This document shows, in pieces, positions 1-8,691 of a stretch of 64,000 nt of DNA. How positions within the stretch are numbered: the stretch's first letter is position 1; every line of letters starts with the position of its first letter. The notes below the pieces were generated by a model. The model had not been told where the DNA came from. It worked only from the letters and a program-made list of their open reading frames with translations, and did not search any database. A program made the position numbers and the translations under genes. The stretch spans positions 79,894-143,893 of the forward strand of contig NZ_JWTB01000010.1 in NCBI RefSeq assembly GCF_000813845.1. Direction: 5' to 3'. This DNA is from Pseudarthrobacter phenanthrenivorans (GTDB taxonomy: Bacteria > Actinomycetota > Actinomycetes > Actinomycetales > Micrococcaceae).

Positions 1-284
1 ACATCGATGCCACGCTGGTCTACCTCCTGGCTGAGCGTTTCAAAGCCACACAGAAAGTGGGCTTCCTGAAGGCAACGCACCGGCTCCCCGCCGGCGACCC
101 CGGCCGTGAGGCAGCCCAGATCGCACGGCTGCGGCGGCTCGCCGAGGACGCCCATCTCGACCCCGCCTTCGCCGAGAAGTTCCTCAACTTCATCATCGGC
201 GAGGTCATCCGCCACCACGAGGCCATCGCGGAGGACCACCAGGCATCGTCGGGGCAGCAGCCGCAGACCTCCGCGCTGGCGTGA
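1..284 (+). CDS. chorismate mutase (AroQ type), 3' part only
   Basis: The gene enters from outside the window, and only its C-terminal ~93 residues are visible, in the frame starting at base 3. The visible part has the helical pattern of AroQ-class chorismate mutases (...LLAERFKATQKVGFLKATH..., then a helix containing FLNFIIGEVIRHHE). The enzyme would convert chorismate to prephenate in the cytoplasm for Phe/Tyr synthesis. The TGA stop (282-284) overlaps the GTG start of the next gene by four bases, so the two are probably translated together. The family call rests on the C-terminal half only. Confidence 0.8.
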   Translation, partial: IDATLVYLLAERFKATQKVGFLKATHRLPAGDPGREAAQIARLRRLAEDAHLDPAFAEKFLNFIIGEVIRHHEAIAEDHQASSGQQPQTSALA

Positions 285-1372
285 GCCGGGAACAGCACCA
301 CCCGGATCCAGGCGCCGAGCCGGCCGCCAAACCAGGCCCTTCCACGGCAGCCTCACCGCAGGAAGCCACCGCCACCGGATTGGGCCCGTGGCCTGGCGAG
401 GACCCGCTGGAAGCCGCCCGGATCATCCGGGGTGAGCTTGGCAGTCCGCACCTGCCGTTCCTCGCCGAACTGCCGGACCGCGGCGTCGGCTCCGATGCAC
501 TGGGACGTACCGCTGCGCTCCTGGAGGAACTCGCGGTGGATGTCCAGCCCTACGGATGGCGGCTCGTCGACCGGCCCGGCAAGGAAATGCGCCGCGCGGC
601 ATCGGCGCTGTCCACCGACCTGAATGTCCTCGCGGACGTTGCGGGGGCCGAAGATCTCTCCGCCACAGACCTGAAGGTGCAGTTGGTGGGCCCGCTCAGC
701 CTGGCCGCCGGGCTGCACCTGCACAATGGTGAACGCGCCCTGCTGGACCACGGCGCGCGCCGGGACCTGGCCGCCTCCCTCGCAGCCGGCGTCGGAGGCT
801 ATCTCCGCAGGGTTGCCGCCGCCGTTCCCGGCACCCGCCTCGTTGTGCAAGTGGACGAGCCCGACATTGCAGCCGTGCTGGCTGGAACCATTCCCACCGC
901 CAGCGGATACCGCACTCTTCGCGCCGGGGCCGCTTCGGAAGCCCGCGAGTCACTGCGGCTGGTCCTCGAGGCCCTGCGCGCAGCCGGTGCAGCCGAGGTG
1001 GTGCTCAGTTTCCCCGAGATCGAGGCGCCGATCGAGCTGGCCCTGGCCGCCGGGGCCGACGGTGTTGCGCTGCCGCTGAAGGCACTGACCAACCGGCAGT
1101 GGGAGCAGCTGGCCGGCGCTGTCGAGGCAGGAAAGCAGTTCTGGGCCGGCGTCCTGGACGTGTCGTCAGGACGCCCCTTGCCGAAGGTGGCTGACTGCGT
1201 GGACTCCGTGTGGCGCCCCTGGCACCAGCTTGGCCTGCCGGCGTCGCTCCTCGGCTCCATCCGGGTAACGCCCTCAGCCGGACTGGCCGGGCAAACGCCC
1301 GCTCAGGCCACCGAGGTCCTGGGCAGGCTCACCCAGGTGGCCGACGGCCTGAACCAGCTGGCGCTCGGTTAG
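281..1372 (+). CDS. MetE-like (cobalamin-independent methionine synthase family) protein lacking zinc ligands
   Basis: This 363-residue protein resembles the C-terminal catalytic barrel of MetE as found in short actinobacterial homologues, beginning at LGPWPGEDP near residue 33. MetE needs a His/Cys/Cys zinc site to activate homocysteine. Here the first ligand segment reads VVLSFPE, and the segment usually carrying the last Cys reads VTPSAGLAG. The only Cys in the protein is in KVADCVD. It is therefore unlikely to be a working methyltransferase with the usual chemistry, although the fold appears intact and no stop interrupts it. The GTG start is coupled to the chorismate mutase stop (GTGA overlap). 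The family call is moderately sure; function unknown. Confidence 0.6.
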   Translation: MSREQHHPDPGAEPAAKPGPSTAASPQEATATGLGPWPGEDPLEAARIIRGELGSPHLPFLAELPDRGVGSDALGRTAALLEELAVDVQPYGWRLVDRPGKEMRRAASALSTDLNVLADVAGAEDLSATDLKVQLVGPLSLAAGLHLHNGERALLDHGARRDLAASLAAGVGGYLRRVAAAVPGTRLVVQVDEPDIAAVLAGTIPTASGYRTLRAGAASEARESLRLVLEALRAAGAAEVVLSFPEIEAPIELALAAGADGVALPLKALTNRQWEQLAGAVEAGKQFWAGVLDVSSGRPLPKVADCVDSVWRPWHQLGLPASLLGSIRVTPSAGLAGQTPAQATEVLGRLTQVADGLNQLALG

Positions 1373-1384
1373 CAGGGCCAGCCG

Positions 1385-2098
1385 TCACACCCTGTTCTCC
1401 CAGCGGTCCGGCTGGGCGTAGCGGGGGAGGTAGCTCTGGGCGGAACTGCCGCCGGCGTACGGGCGCAGGCGGTAATCGAAGGCTCCCGCGTAGACCAGCA
1501 CCAGGCCGATCTGCGGCTGGATGACCTTTACCTGGATGCGGTGCCGGCCGTTGCTGCCCTCGGCCGGCTCCCACCATTGTTCGGCGTAGGCTTTGGCGTC
1601 CAGTGCGGCCGGCAGCGGTATCCGGAGCGGGCCCAGGAAGAGCCGCGACGCCTCTGATACGCCGCGGAGCCGGCCCTCCGCCGTGACGCTCAGGTTCAGG
1701 TCCGTCACCAGGCGCCGGTACCGCCCGACGTAGTCCACCAGCTGCGGTGCACCGTTCCGGGCCGTGACGCTGGTGGTGTCCTGGAAGAGCCGGGTCCGGC
1801 CGGGAAACCGGATTTCGCGCCGTGCGGTCAGGCTGGACCGGCCGGAAGGATCCTGGTGCGCGTGGTTCTCGATCCGGAACGGGATGTTTTCGCCGTATTC
1901 AGGGAAGAAAGCCTCCTCGCCGCCGGTGAGCCGGAGCAGGGGGCGCAGCCACCGCTGGCGGCACCCCACGACGTCGAACGTTCCTTCTCCCACGCCGTAC
2001 TGGCCGGACCCCGGCACCAGCGAGAAGTACTCCTGGAGCTCCGGCTGCAGCCGTGAGTACGCGCTGCCCAGGGCCTGCTGGTAGATCGGAACGTTCAT
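1385..2098 (-). CDS. DUF4166 family protein
   Basis: This 237-residue protein of the DUF4166 type has no known biochemical role. Recognisable stretches are the N-terminal LQPELQEYFSL segment and the FPEYGENIPFRIENHAH core. No signal peptide or membrane segment is visible. The start chosen is the ATG at 2098, preceded by AGGAGG eight bases upstream; the open frame continues further upstream but without ribosome-site support. It lies 46 bases downstream of the DUF58 gene on the same strand, so it may be the last gene of that operon. It converges on the MetE-like gene with only 12 bases between the stops. Confidence 0.65.
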   Translation of the reverse strand: MNVPIYQQALGSAYSRLQPELQEYFSLVPGSGQYGVGEGTFDVVGCRQRWLRPLLRLTGGEEAFFPEYGENIPFRIENHAHQDPSGRSSLTARREIRFPGRTRLFQDTTSVTARNGAPQLVDYVGRYRRLVTDLNLSVTAEGRLRGVSEASRLFLGPLRIPLPAALDAKAYAEQWWEPAEGSNGRHRIQVKVIQPQIGLVLVYAGAFDYRLRPYAGGSSAQSYLPRYAQPDRWENRV

Positions 2099-2144
2099 TG
2101 GAATGGCCTCCTGTTGCCTGTGGCGGCGCTGCTTGCCTCCGGAC

Positions 2145-3437
2145 TCACAATCTACCGGCAGCCTTGAGCCGGATGTACATGTCCGCCAGCCGGGGAGGCA
2201 GCTCCTGGGGCTCGGCGTCCACCACTTCCACTCCGTACCGGCGCAGCTCAGCGGTAACCGCTGCCCGCTGCAGGAGGGCGCGTTCGGCTGCGGCGGCACG
2301 GTACACCCCGGCGGCATCAGTGCGCTCCCGCAGCATGTCCCCCAGTTGGGGGTCGCGGACGGCGGCCACCACCACCACGTGCCCGGCAGCCAGCCGCTCG
2401 GCAACGGGAAGCAGTCCCTCCTCCGGCGCTCCGCTGTCCAGCGACGTCAAGAGCACCACAAGGGACCGGTGCGCGGACATGGCGCGGACCTGCCCCGGGA
2501 CCGCGGGCCAGTCCATCTCGATCAGTTCGGCGTCAAGGGGAGCCATGGCCTGGACCAGCCGGCCCAGGATGTTGCCCTGGCCGGCGGAACGGGCCCGCGC
2601 CCTGGTCCTTCGGTCGAAGGCTAGGAAGTCCACCCGGTCACCGCCACGCTCGGCCAGGACACCCAGGAGCAGCGCGGCCTCAATCCCGGTATCCAGGCGC
2701 GTTTCATCACCGATCCTTGCAGCGGCGGTGCGGGACGTATCAAGGACCATCACCACCCGCCGGTCCCGTTCAGGACGCCAGGTCCGGACCACCACGGCGG
2801 AACGCCTGGCCGTGGCGCGCCAGTCAATGGAACGGACGTCGTCGCCGCGGACGTAGTCCCGCAGTGAGTCGAACTCCGTACCGGCGCCGCGGATCTGCGC
2901 GGCCGCCTTCCCATCGAGTTCCCGCAGCCTCCGCAGCTTTGAGGGCAAATGCCGCCGCGACCGGAACGGCGGAAGCACCCGTACCAAGCCTTCGCAGGCG
3001 ACAGTCCGCTGGCGGGCCGCCAGACCCAGCGGGCCGAATGAGCGAAGTGTCACGTGCGGCGCTTTGAGGTCGCCGCGGCGGGTGGGCCGGAGCCGCACCG
3101 TAAACCGCCTGCCTTCGCCGGCAGGGACGGTGATGTCCTGGACGGAATCCTGCGCGCCGGCGGAAGGCTGCCAGCCGTCCCGGAACGATCCCCGCAGCAT
3201 CCTGTGACCGCCGTTGCGGATGGTGAGCAGGGCATCCACCGCATTGGTGAGCGTTACGTTCTCCGGCTCCGCCCGCACCACACTGACCTTCCGAAGCGAT
3301 GCGGCGAACACCAGCTCCGCGACCAGCAGGGCAGTGAGCAGGGCGGCCGTGGCCAGCACGGTCAGCCAATTCGGGAACAGCAGCACAGGCACCAGGCCCA
3401 GCAGCACCAGGGCCACGAAGCGCCCCGAGACGGCCAT
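2145..3437 (-). CDS. DUF58 / von Willebrand A-like protein
   Basis: This 430-residue protein has two N-terminal membrane segments (about residues 5-40), then a beta-rich region, then the DUF58 core (GTEFDSLRDYVRGDD, about residue 190) with a vWA-like part containing VVMVLDTSRT (MIDAS-like DxS). DUF58 proteins are encoded beside MoxR ATPases and are thought to work with them as chaperone or assembly factors at the membrane. The ATG at 3437 shares one base with the MoxR stop (TGATG), so the pair is translationally coupled. The longer open frame up to 3599 lies inside moxR and is not used. The family call is secure; the substrate is unknown. Confidence 0.85.
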   Translation of the reverse strand: MAVSGRFVALVLLGLVPVLLFPNWLTVLATAALLTALLVAELVFAASLRKVSVVRAEPENVTLTNAVDALLTIRNGGHRMLRGSFRDGWQPSAGAQDSVQDITVPAGEGRRFTVRLRPTRRGDLKAPHVTLRSFGPLGLAARQRTVACEGLVRVLPPFRSRRHLPSKLRRLRELDGKAAAQIRGAGTEFDSLRDYVRGDDVRSIDWRATARRSAVVVRTWRPERDRRVVMVLDTSRTAAARIGDETRLDTGIEAALLLGVLAERGGDRVDFLAFDRRTRARARSAGQGNILGRLVQAMAPLDAELIEMDWPAVPGQVRAMSAHRSLVVLLTSLDSGAPEEGLLPVAERLAAGHVVVVAAVRDPQLGDMLRERTDAAGVYRAAAAERALLQRAAVTAELRRYGVEVVDAEPQELPPRLADMYIRLKAAGRL

Positions 3438-4447
3438 CAGCGCGGAACGGGGACGGAGGCCAGGATGCTGCCCAGGACGTCGTCCACCCGGACTCCATCC
3501 ATCTGCGCCTCGGGCTGCAGCGCCACCCGGTGCCGCAGGCAGGGCAGCGCCAGCGCCTTGACGTCGTCGGGGGTCACGAAGGGACGGCCGGAGAGCCACG
3601 CCCAGGACCGTGACGTGTTGAGCAGGGCGGTGGCACCGCGCGGCGAGACGCCAAGCTGGAAGGAAGGGGCTGCCCGGGTGGCGCGCACCAGGTCAACGAT
3701 GTAGCCGATGATCTCCGGTTCCACTGCCACGCGGGTCACGGCATCCCGCGCCCGTTCCAGGTCCCCGGCCCCGGCCACCGCCCGGACACCGGCCGCTGAC
3801 AGGTCCCGGGGATCGAACCCGGCGGCGTGGCGGCGGATGACCTCGATTTCTTCCCCGCGCGCCGGCAGCGGCATGGTGAGCTTGAGCAGGAACCGGTCCA
3901 GCTGCGCTTCCGGCAGGGGGTAGGTCCCCTCGTACTCCACCGGATTCTGGGTGGCCGCCACCAGGAAGGGCGCGGGCAGCCGCCGGGACACACCGTCAAC
4001 GGATACCTGGCGCTCTTCCATGGCCTCGAGGAGCGATGCCTGCGTCTTCGGCGGGGTCCGGTTGATCTCGTCGGCCAACAACAGGTTGGTGAAGACAGGT
4101 CCCTCGCGGAAGCTGAATTCGGAGGTGCGCGAGTCGTAGACCAGGGAACCGGTGACGTCTCCCGGCATGAGGTCTGGGGTGAACTGCACCCGTTTGGTCT
4201 CCAGGCTCAACGCCGAGGACAGTGCACGGACCAGCAGGGTTTTGGCTACGCCGGGGACGCCTTCGAGCAGGACGTGGCCCTGCGAGAGCAGGGCAATCAG
4301 GAGGCCGGTCACGGTGGCGTCCTGTCCCACCACTGCCTTGGCCACTTCCCGCCGGACAGCAAGGAGTGCCTGCCGCGCGCCGTCGTCGAAAGGGCTGCTG
4401 GGGTCTACCGAATTCAGGACCCCCTGGCCGCTGCCTTGTTCACTCAT
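3437..4447 (-). CDS. MoxR-family AAA+ ATPase
   Basis: This 336-residue ATPase carries Walker A (LEGVPGVAKT, about residues 61-70), Walker B (LLLADEINRT, about 123-132) and the family motif EAMEERQVSVDG. MoxR proteins use ATP hydrolysis to help mature partner proteins, usually a vWA/DUF58 partner encoded beside them, as here. Its start overlaps the stop of the DUF4350 gene by four bases (4444-4447), and its stop touches the DUF58 start, so it sits in the centre of a fully coupled operon. Length is normal for the family. The client protein cannot be inferred. Confidence 0.92.
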   Translation of the reverse strand: MSEQGSGQGVLNSVDPSSPFDDGARQALLAVRREVAKAVVGQDATVTGLLIALLSQGHVLLEGVPGVAKTLLVRALSSALSLETKRVQFTPDLMPGDVTGSLVYDSRTSEFSFREGPVFTNLLLADEINRTPPKTQASLLEAMEERQVSVDGVSRRLPAPFLVAATQNPVEYEGTYPLPEAQLDRFLLKLTMPLPARGEEIEVIRRHAAGFDPRDLSAAGVRAVAGAGDLERARDAVTRVAVEPEIIGYIVDLVRATRAAPSFQLGVSPRGATALLNTSRSWAWLSGRPFVTPDDVKALALPCLRHRVALQPEAQMDGVRVDDVLGSILASVPVPR

Positions 4448-5664
4448 CGGGTCATGACCTCTTTCTCCAGTTTGTCGAGGGCCTGGGACCAGGCCACCAA
4501 CGCTGCTTCTGACGTGGGATGTTCGTTGATGATCGCCCGGACGTCCCTCGGGTCCCTGCCCAGCAGCCGCGCGGCCGCGGCAATGGTGTCCTCCGGGGTG
4601 GCCCCGGGGCCGAGCCTTAGCCTGGCGGACAGCCGCACCAGCAGTCCGGCCCGCAGGTTGTCCCGGGCCTGGCTGACGGCCCGGGAGTCCTGGTAGAGCC
4701 GGGCGCGGCCTTCCGCGGTTTCCACCGCCTTGACCACCACCGGCAACGGCTCAAAGACGAGCGGCCCATGACGGCGGCCGCGCCACATGACTGCCGCCAG
4801 CGCCACCACCAACAGCCAGGGACCCAGGAATCGGGCCCAGGCGGGGGCGAGGTCGTCGAGGGTCTTCCCGGCCCCGTCGACGGTGACGTCCTGAAGCGAA
4901 GGGATGTACCAGACGAGGTCCTTTGAGGTTCCCAACATCCTGGTTGCCAACGCGGCGTTGCCCAGTTCATCCAGCCCGCCATTGCTGAGGATGGCCGTGC
5001 TGCCCAGCACCGCCAAGCGCCCGCCGTCGCTGACGGCAAGCATTCCGGCGGTCCCTGCCGCCCGGAAGCAGGTGGTGCCGCCTTCGTAGACGAACGCCCC
5101 TTCACCGCTGACCTGGCCGGCGGCTTCCGCGTCGGGCAGGGCGCATCCCGGTTCCAGGACGGGATGCGCATCGGGAACCACGCCGGCCTGGCGGATGCCG
5201 CTGTCAAGGACCGCAAGGGTCTCCAGCCGGGGAGAGACCACCACAACGTGGCCGGCCGCTGCCAGCAGGCCCGCCAGTTGCGGTTCAGCCAGGATGCCGT
5301 TCCGGTCGTAGAGGAGGAGGGTGGGGGAGTCGCTGGCGCGAAGGTCGTCCAGTGCCGCGTCAAAGCGTTCCGGCGCCTGGACGGTAACTCCGTGCCGGCC
5401 GAGGATTTTGGCCAGCGCCCTGGCTCCTTCCGGTCCGGCATTGTGGATTGAGAGGGGAACGGTGTCGCCCTTGGGCGCAAGCTGGGTGCCGATGACCAGT
5501 GCCAGCGCGGCGGCCACCACCACTGCCGCTGCGGCCGCGCCGCGGTGGAGATTCAGCCAGCCCAGGATGGCTGCAGCCCTCGTCTTGCGGGGGCGGGGCG
5601 CTGATCCGCCGGCCTCCTTGCCGGCTCCGTGATGTTCGACGACTGCGCGCCCGCCGGCCGTCAT
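4444..5664 (-). CDS. DUF4350 domain membrane protein
   Basis: This 406-residue protein has one membrane segment near residues 40-60 (AAAAVVVAAALALVIGTQL), a long outside or soluble region with the DUF4350 fold (LSIHNAGPEGARALAKILGRHGV onward), and a second membrane segment near residue 285 followed by a cytoplasmic tail. DUF4350 proteins occur in MoxR/DUF58/DUF4129 clusters; their function is unknown. Start and stop each overlap the neighbouring genes by four bases (ATGA). The stretch LYDRNGILAEPQLAGLLAAAGHVVVVSPRLE is typical of the family. Confidence 0.78.
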   Translation of the reverse strand: MTAGGRAVVEHHGAGKEAGGSAPRPRKTRAAAILGWLNLHRGAAAAAVVVAAALALVIGTQLAPKGDTVPLSIHNAGPEGARALAKILGRHGVTVQAPERFDAALDDLRASDSPTLLLYDRNGILAEPQLAGLLAAAGHVVVVSPRLETLAVLDSGIRQAGVVPDAHPVLEPGCALPDAEAAGQVSGEGAFVYEGGTTCFRAAGTAGMLAVSDGGRLAVLGSTAILSNGGLDELGNAALATRMLGTSKDLVWYIPSLQDVTVDGAGKTLDDLAPAWARFLGPWLLVVALAAVMWRGRRHGPLVFEPLPVVVKAVETAEGRARLYQDSRAVSQARDNLRAGLLVRLSARLRLGPGATPEDTIAAAARLLGRDPRDVRAIINEHPTSEAALVAWSQALDKLEKEVMTR

Positions 5665-6299
5665 GGGAGCAACACCGTGGTGCCGGCAGGGGCGGGCTTT
5701 GCCTGCTCCAGCGCCGCGTCAAGGTCCACTATGTCCCGATAGCCGGCGTTGCCTGCTGTCTTGTTCCCGTAGCGGATGGCGTCAAAGGCCGCAGCCGCTC
5801 CTGCCAGACGCGGGGCCAGGGCGCTGAAGTGCAGGGACAATGCCCCGGCCGCTTCGTCCGCCGTCCGGCCCGGCTGGGGGTCAAGGATGGCGCGGTCCTC
5901 TGCGCTGCGGACCATGGCGCGGAAACGTTCGACGACGGCGTCCCCCCAGTTGCCGGCGGCCGCTGCCGCTTCCGCGCGGCTGCGGTAGTCCGCGGCGCCG
6001 AGGGTGGCATCCGGCTCGAAGACCTCCCGGGCCTGGCGGCGGCGGGCGTTCAGCCGGGGCCGGGCGAGGATGACCGCTGCGGCGATGATCGCCGCAATCA
6101 CGAGGGCGATGACGGGGCTGGGCGCGGCCGCGGTGTCACCGCCGGTCCCGTCAAGGGATTGCAGCCAGTCCAGGAAGTTACGCCAGAGGGTGCCAAGCCA
6201 GGAGGGGGCATTCTCGCGGTATTCGGGTTTGGCAAGCTCCTCCGCCGCCCAGCGCCGGGCCTCCCCGGCATCGGGAAGTACCGGAGGCTCAGCGGCCAT
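5661..6299 (-). CDS. DUF4129 domain membrane protein
   Basis: This 212-residue protein has one membrane segment (PVIALVIAAIIAAAVILA, about residues 63-80). It is followed by the DUF4129 region (YRSRAEAAAAAGNWGDAVVERFRAMVR), usually the C-terminal domain of transglutaminase-like proteins but often free-standing in MoxR clusters. The start is the ATG at 6299, which overlaps the end of the upstream membrane-protein gene by 11 bases; the open frame extends to 6365 but inside that gene. Its stop overlaps the DUF4350 start by four bases. It is probably part of the same membrane complex as DUF4350, DUF58 and MoxR (inference from gene order). Confidence 0.78.
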   Translation of the reverse strand: MAAEPPVLPDAGEARRWAAEELAKPEYRENAPSWLGTLWRNFLDWLQSLDGTGGDTAAAPSPVIALVIAAIIAAAVILARPRLNARRRQAREVFEPDATLGAADYRSRAEAAAAAGNWGDAVVERFRAMVRSAEDRAILDPQPGRTADEAAGALSLHFSALAPRLAGAAAAFDAIRYGNKTAGNAGYRDIVDLDAALEQAKPAPAGTTVLLP

Positions 6300-7842
6300 A
6301 AGGCGATGCCCCCGGGCCGGGCCCGTACCCGGGGTAGGGGAGCGTGCCGCCCGGGCGGAGGCCACGGCCCGGGATGCCGTCAGGATCGGAACCGGTTTCG
6401 AGCTGTCGCAGCAGCGCGATATCCAGTCCGTCCTGGCGCATCCTCAGGTCCATGTAGAGCAGTGCCATGACGGAGGTTTGGAAGGCGTAACCCACCGCGC
6501 CCACCAATGCCCCGAGCACTGCCGTGACGATGCCGGTGGCCACGGCCAGGGACGCCTGCTGTCCGCTGCCACCGTGGGGGGAGACGACGCGGGACAGGAC
6601 GGCAGGCAGCATGCCCGCCGGGATCAGGACCACTTGGGTCACCACGGCAACCAGGATCCCCACCACGAGGGTGATGCCGAGGATCCGCCACCAGTTGGCC
6701 CGGGTCAGCTCCCATGAGCGCCGCAGCCCGGCGAGGGCGCCGAGTTCTTCGATGACGACGGCGGCCGGCGCCACCAGAAGCTTGACCGCCACCCAGACGA
6801 ATCCGGCACCGAAGCCCAGCATCAGGGGGATGGACAGCAGGGCGCCCGCCCCGCGGACGCTGGAAAACAGGAGCACAATCAGGACGATGAAGAGCACTGC
6901 CGCGGCCAGGGCCCCCGCCACCAGGAGTGCCGCGAGCCTGAGCAGCGCGCCGATCCGTGGGCGTACCAGCGACAGCATCCGGCGGAAGCCGGTGGGTCGG
7001 TTCAGGACCGAGCGGGCAACAGGTACCACCATGGCACCCTGGAGGACAGCTGACATAAAGACAGAGAGGATGGATACGACGACCGCCGTTGCCATCAGCC
7101 CCATGCCCGCGGCCGCGATGTCAGCCCGGCTCGCCCGTGCCGCCCAGGTTTCGATGGAGCCGGCTGACGTTGCCGTCATTCCCGCAAACACCGCAGCAAG
7201 AATCGCCGACAGGGACTGTGCCAGGAGGCCGGCGCCGAGCATGGCTTTGGCGTTGCGCCTGATGGCCTGGAACGACCCGTCCAGGATCTCGCCGAACATC
7301 AGGGGCCGCAAAGGGATGATTCCCGGCTTGGGAGGTGCGGCGTAGCGGGGTTGCCAGGGTTGTCCCGGGCCAGCAAACCTTTGTCCACCGTAGGCGGGTC
7401 CGCTGGGGGCCTGGCCGCCGTATGCCGGCCCGCCGTAAGCCGGGCCACCGTAAGCCGGGCCGCCAGAGGGAAGTCGACCGGGAGGCAGGGCGCCGGGGGA
7501 CTGGCTGCCCGGGTATGGGGCGCCCGGGTACTGTCCCCCGGGGTATCCAGGGTTCCCGTTTCCACCCTGACCGGACCATTGCTGCCACTGGGGTGCCTGC
7601 GGCGGACGCTGTTCCCACGGACTTGCCTGGTCCTTGGAGGCCGCTTGTTCCCATGGGGACTCCTGTGGCCACCCTGGCGCCTGCCGCCAGGGATCCTGCG
7701 CCGACCCTGACGGCGAAGCCCATGGCTGCTCCGGCGGTGGCACCTGGCCGGGCCTATCCGCACCGGCCGGGCCGCCGTCGTCCTGCCCGTTGCCCCGCTG
7801 CTCCCGCGTGGGCTCTTCGGGCCCCGGCTCCTGTGGTGACAC
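6289..7842 (-). CDS. GPDPase-membrane-domain-like polytopic protein with Pro/Gly/Tyr-rich N-terminus
   Basis: A 517-residue protein. The first ~180 residues are low complexity (Q, W, P, G-rich), with tandem AYGGP repeats around residues 125-150. The rest is a membrane domain with about six hydrophobic segments ending in MALLYMDLRMRQDGLDIALL, a motif typical of the membrane domain found with glycerophosphodiester phosphodiesterases; no phosphodiesterase domain is present. I chose GTG 7842 over ATG 7890 because GGGGAGGA lies five bases before the GTG and nothing like it precedes the ATG. It is the first gene of the MoxR operon and is divergent from mtrA. Confidence 0.72.
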   Translation of the reverse strand: MSPQEPGPEEPTREQRGNGQDDGGPAGADRPGQVPPPEQPWASPSGSAQDPWRQAPGWPQESPWEQAASKDQASPWEQRPPQAPQWQQWSGQGGNGNPGYPGGQYPGAPYPGSQSPGALPPGRLPSGGPAYGGPAYGGPAYGGQAPSGPAYGGQRFAGPGQPWQPRYAAPPKPGIIPLRPLMFGEILDGSFQAIRRNAKAMLGAGLLAQSLSAILAAVFAGMTATSAGSIETWAARASRADIAAAGMGLMATAVVVSILSVFMSAVLQGAMVVPVARSVLNRPTGFRRMLSLVRPRIGALLRLAALLVAGALAAAVLFIVLIVLLFSSVRGAGALLSIPLMLGFGAGFVWVAVKLLVAPAAVVIEELGALAGLRRSWELTRANWWRILGITLVVGILVAVVTQVVLIPAGMLPAVLSRVVSPHGGSGQQASLAVATGIVTAVLGALVGAVGYAFQTSVMALLYMDLRMRQDGLDIALLRQLETGSDPDGIPGRGLRPGGTLPYPGYGPGPGASPYGR

Positions 7843-8016
7843 TGATTCCTCCCCAATACCAGTCCGCCTGCCCCGCGGGCCACCCGCCATAGGGGTGCAG
7901 CGGCAACGCGGAGCATGAGCCCAAGACTATAGTTCCGTTGCCGGACGGCCTAGTGTCCCGCCATGCCGGGGGCCGCTCAACAGGACAAACGCATCCCGAT
8001 AAGGGAATATATAGCT

Positions 8017-8691
8017 ATGAAGGCACGCATTCTGGTGGTAGACGATGATGAAGCGCTGGCCGAGATGATTGGGATTGTCCTCCGTAATGACGGCTTCGAG
8101 CCGGTCTTCTGCGCCGACGGCGCCCAGGCCCTCGACGTTTTCCGGTCATCGCGGCCGGACCTGGTCCTGCTCGACCTCATGCTTCCAGGTATGGATGGCA
8201 TCGAAGTGTGCCGCCAGATCCGCGGGGAATCCGACGTTCCCATTGTCATGCTGACCGCCAAATCGGACACCTCCGACGTCGTCCGCGGCCTGGAGTCCGG
8301 TGCCGACGACTATGTGCCGAAACCGTTCAAGCCTGCCGAGCTGGTGGCCCGCGTCCGGGCGCGGCTTCGTCCCGGTGACCAGAAGGCCCCCGAAACCCTC
8401 CGGATTGCCGACATCACCATCGACGTCGCCGGCCACACGGTCAGCAGGGGTAATGAGCGGATTTCCCTGACGCCGCTGGAATTCGACCTCCTGGTCGCGC
8501 TGGCCCGGAAGCCCTGGCAGGTCTTCACGCGGGAGCTGCTGCTGGAACAGGTCTGGGGCTACCGGCACGCCGCTGACACCCGGCTGGTCAACGTCCATGT
8601 CCAGCGACTGCGGTCCAAGATCGAGCAGGACCCGGAAGCCCCGGAAGTTGTATTGACGGTGCGTGGTGTCGGCTATAAAGCAGGGGTCTGA
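8017..8691 (+). CDS. mtrA: response regulator MtrA
   Basis: This 224-residue OmpR-family regulator has a receiver domain with the acidic pocket D9-D11, phosphoacceptor D53 (LLDLMLPG) and the KPF lysine motif, followed by a winged-helix DNA-binding domain (RISLTPLEFDLLVAL ... VNVHVQRLRSKIE ... VRGVGYKAG). MtrA is the conserved actinobacterial regulator of cell-wall and cell-division genes. The start is ATG 8017, preceded by AAGGGA; the upstream in-frame ATG at 7963 lacks such a site. The following mtrB and lpqB overlap in a chain, the usual actinobacterial arrangement. Confidence 0.97.
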   Translation: MKARILVVDDDEALAEMIGIVLRNDGFEPVFCADGAQALDVFRSSRPDLVLLDLMLPGMDGIEVCRQIRGESDVPIVMLTAKSDTSDVVRGLESGADDYVPKPFKPAELVARVRARLRPGDQKAPETLRIADITIDVAGHTVSRGNERISLTPLEFDLLVALARKPWQVFTRELLLEQVWGYRHAADTRLVNVHVQRLRSKIEQDPEAPEVVLTVRGVGYKAGV

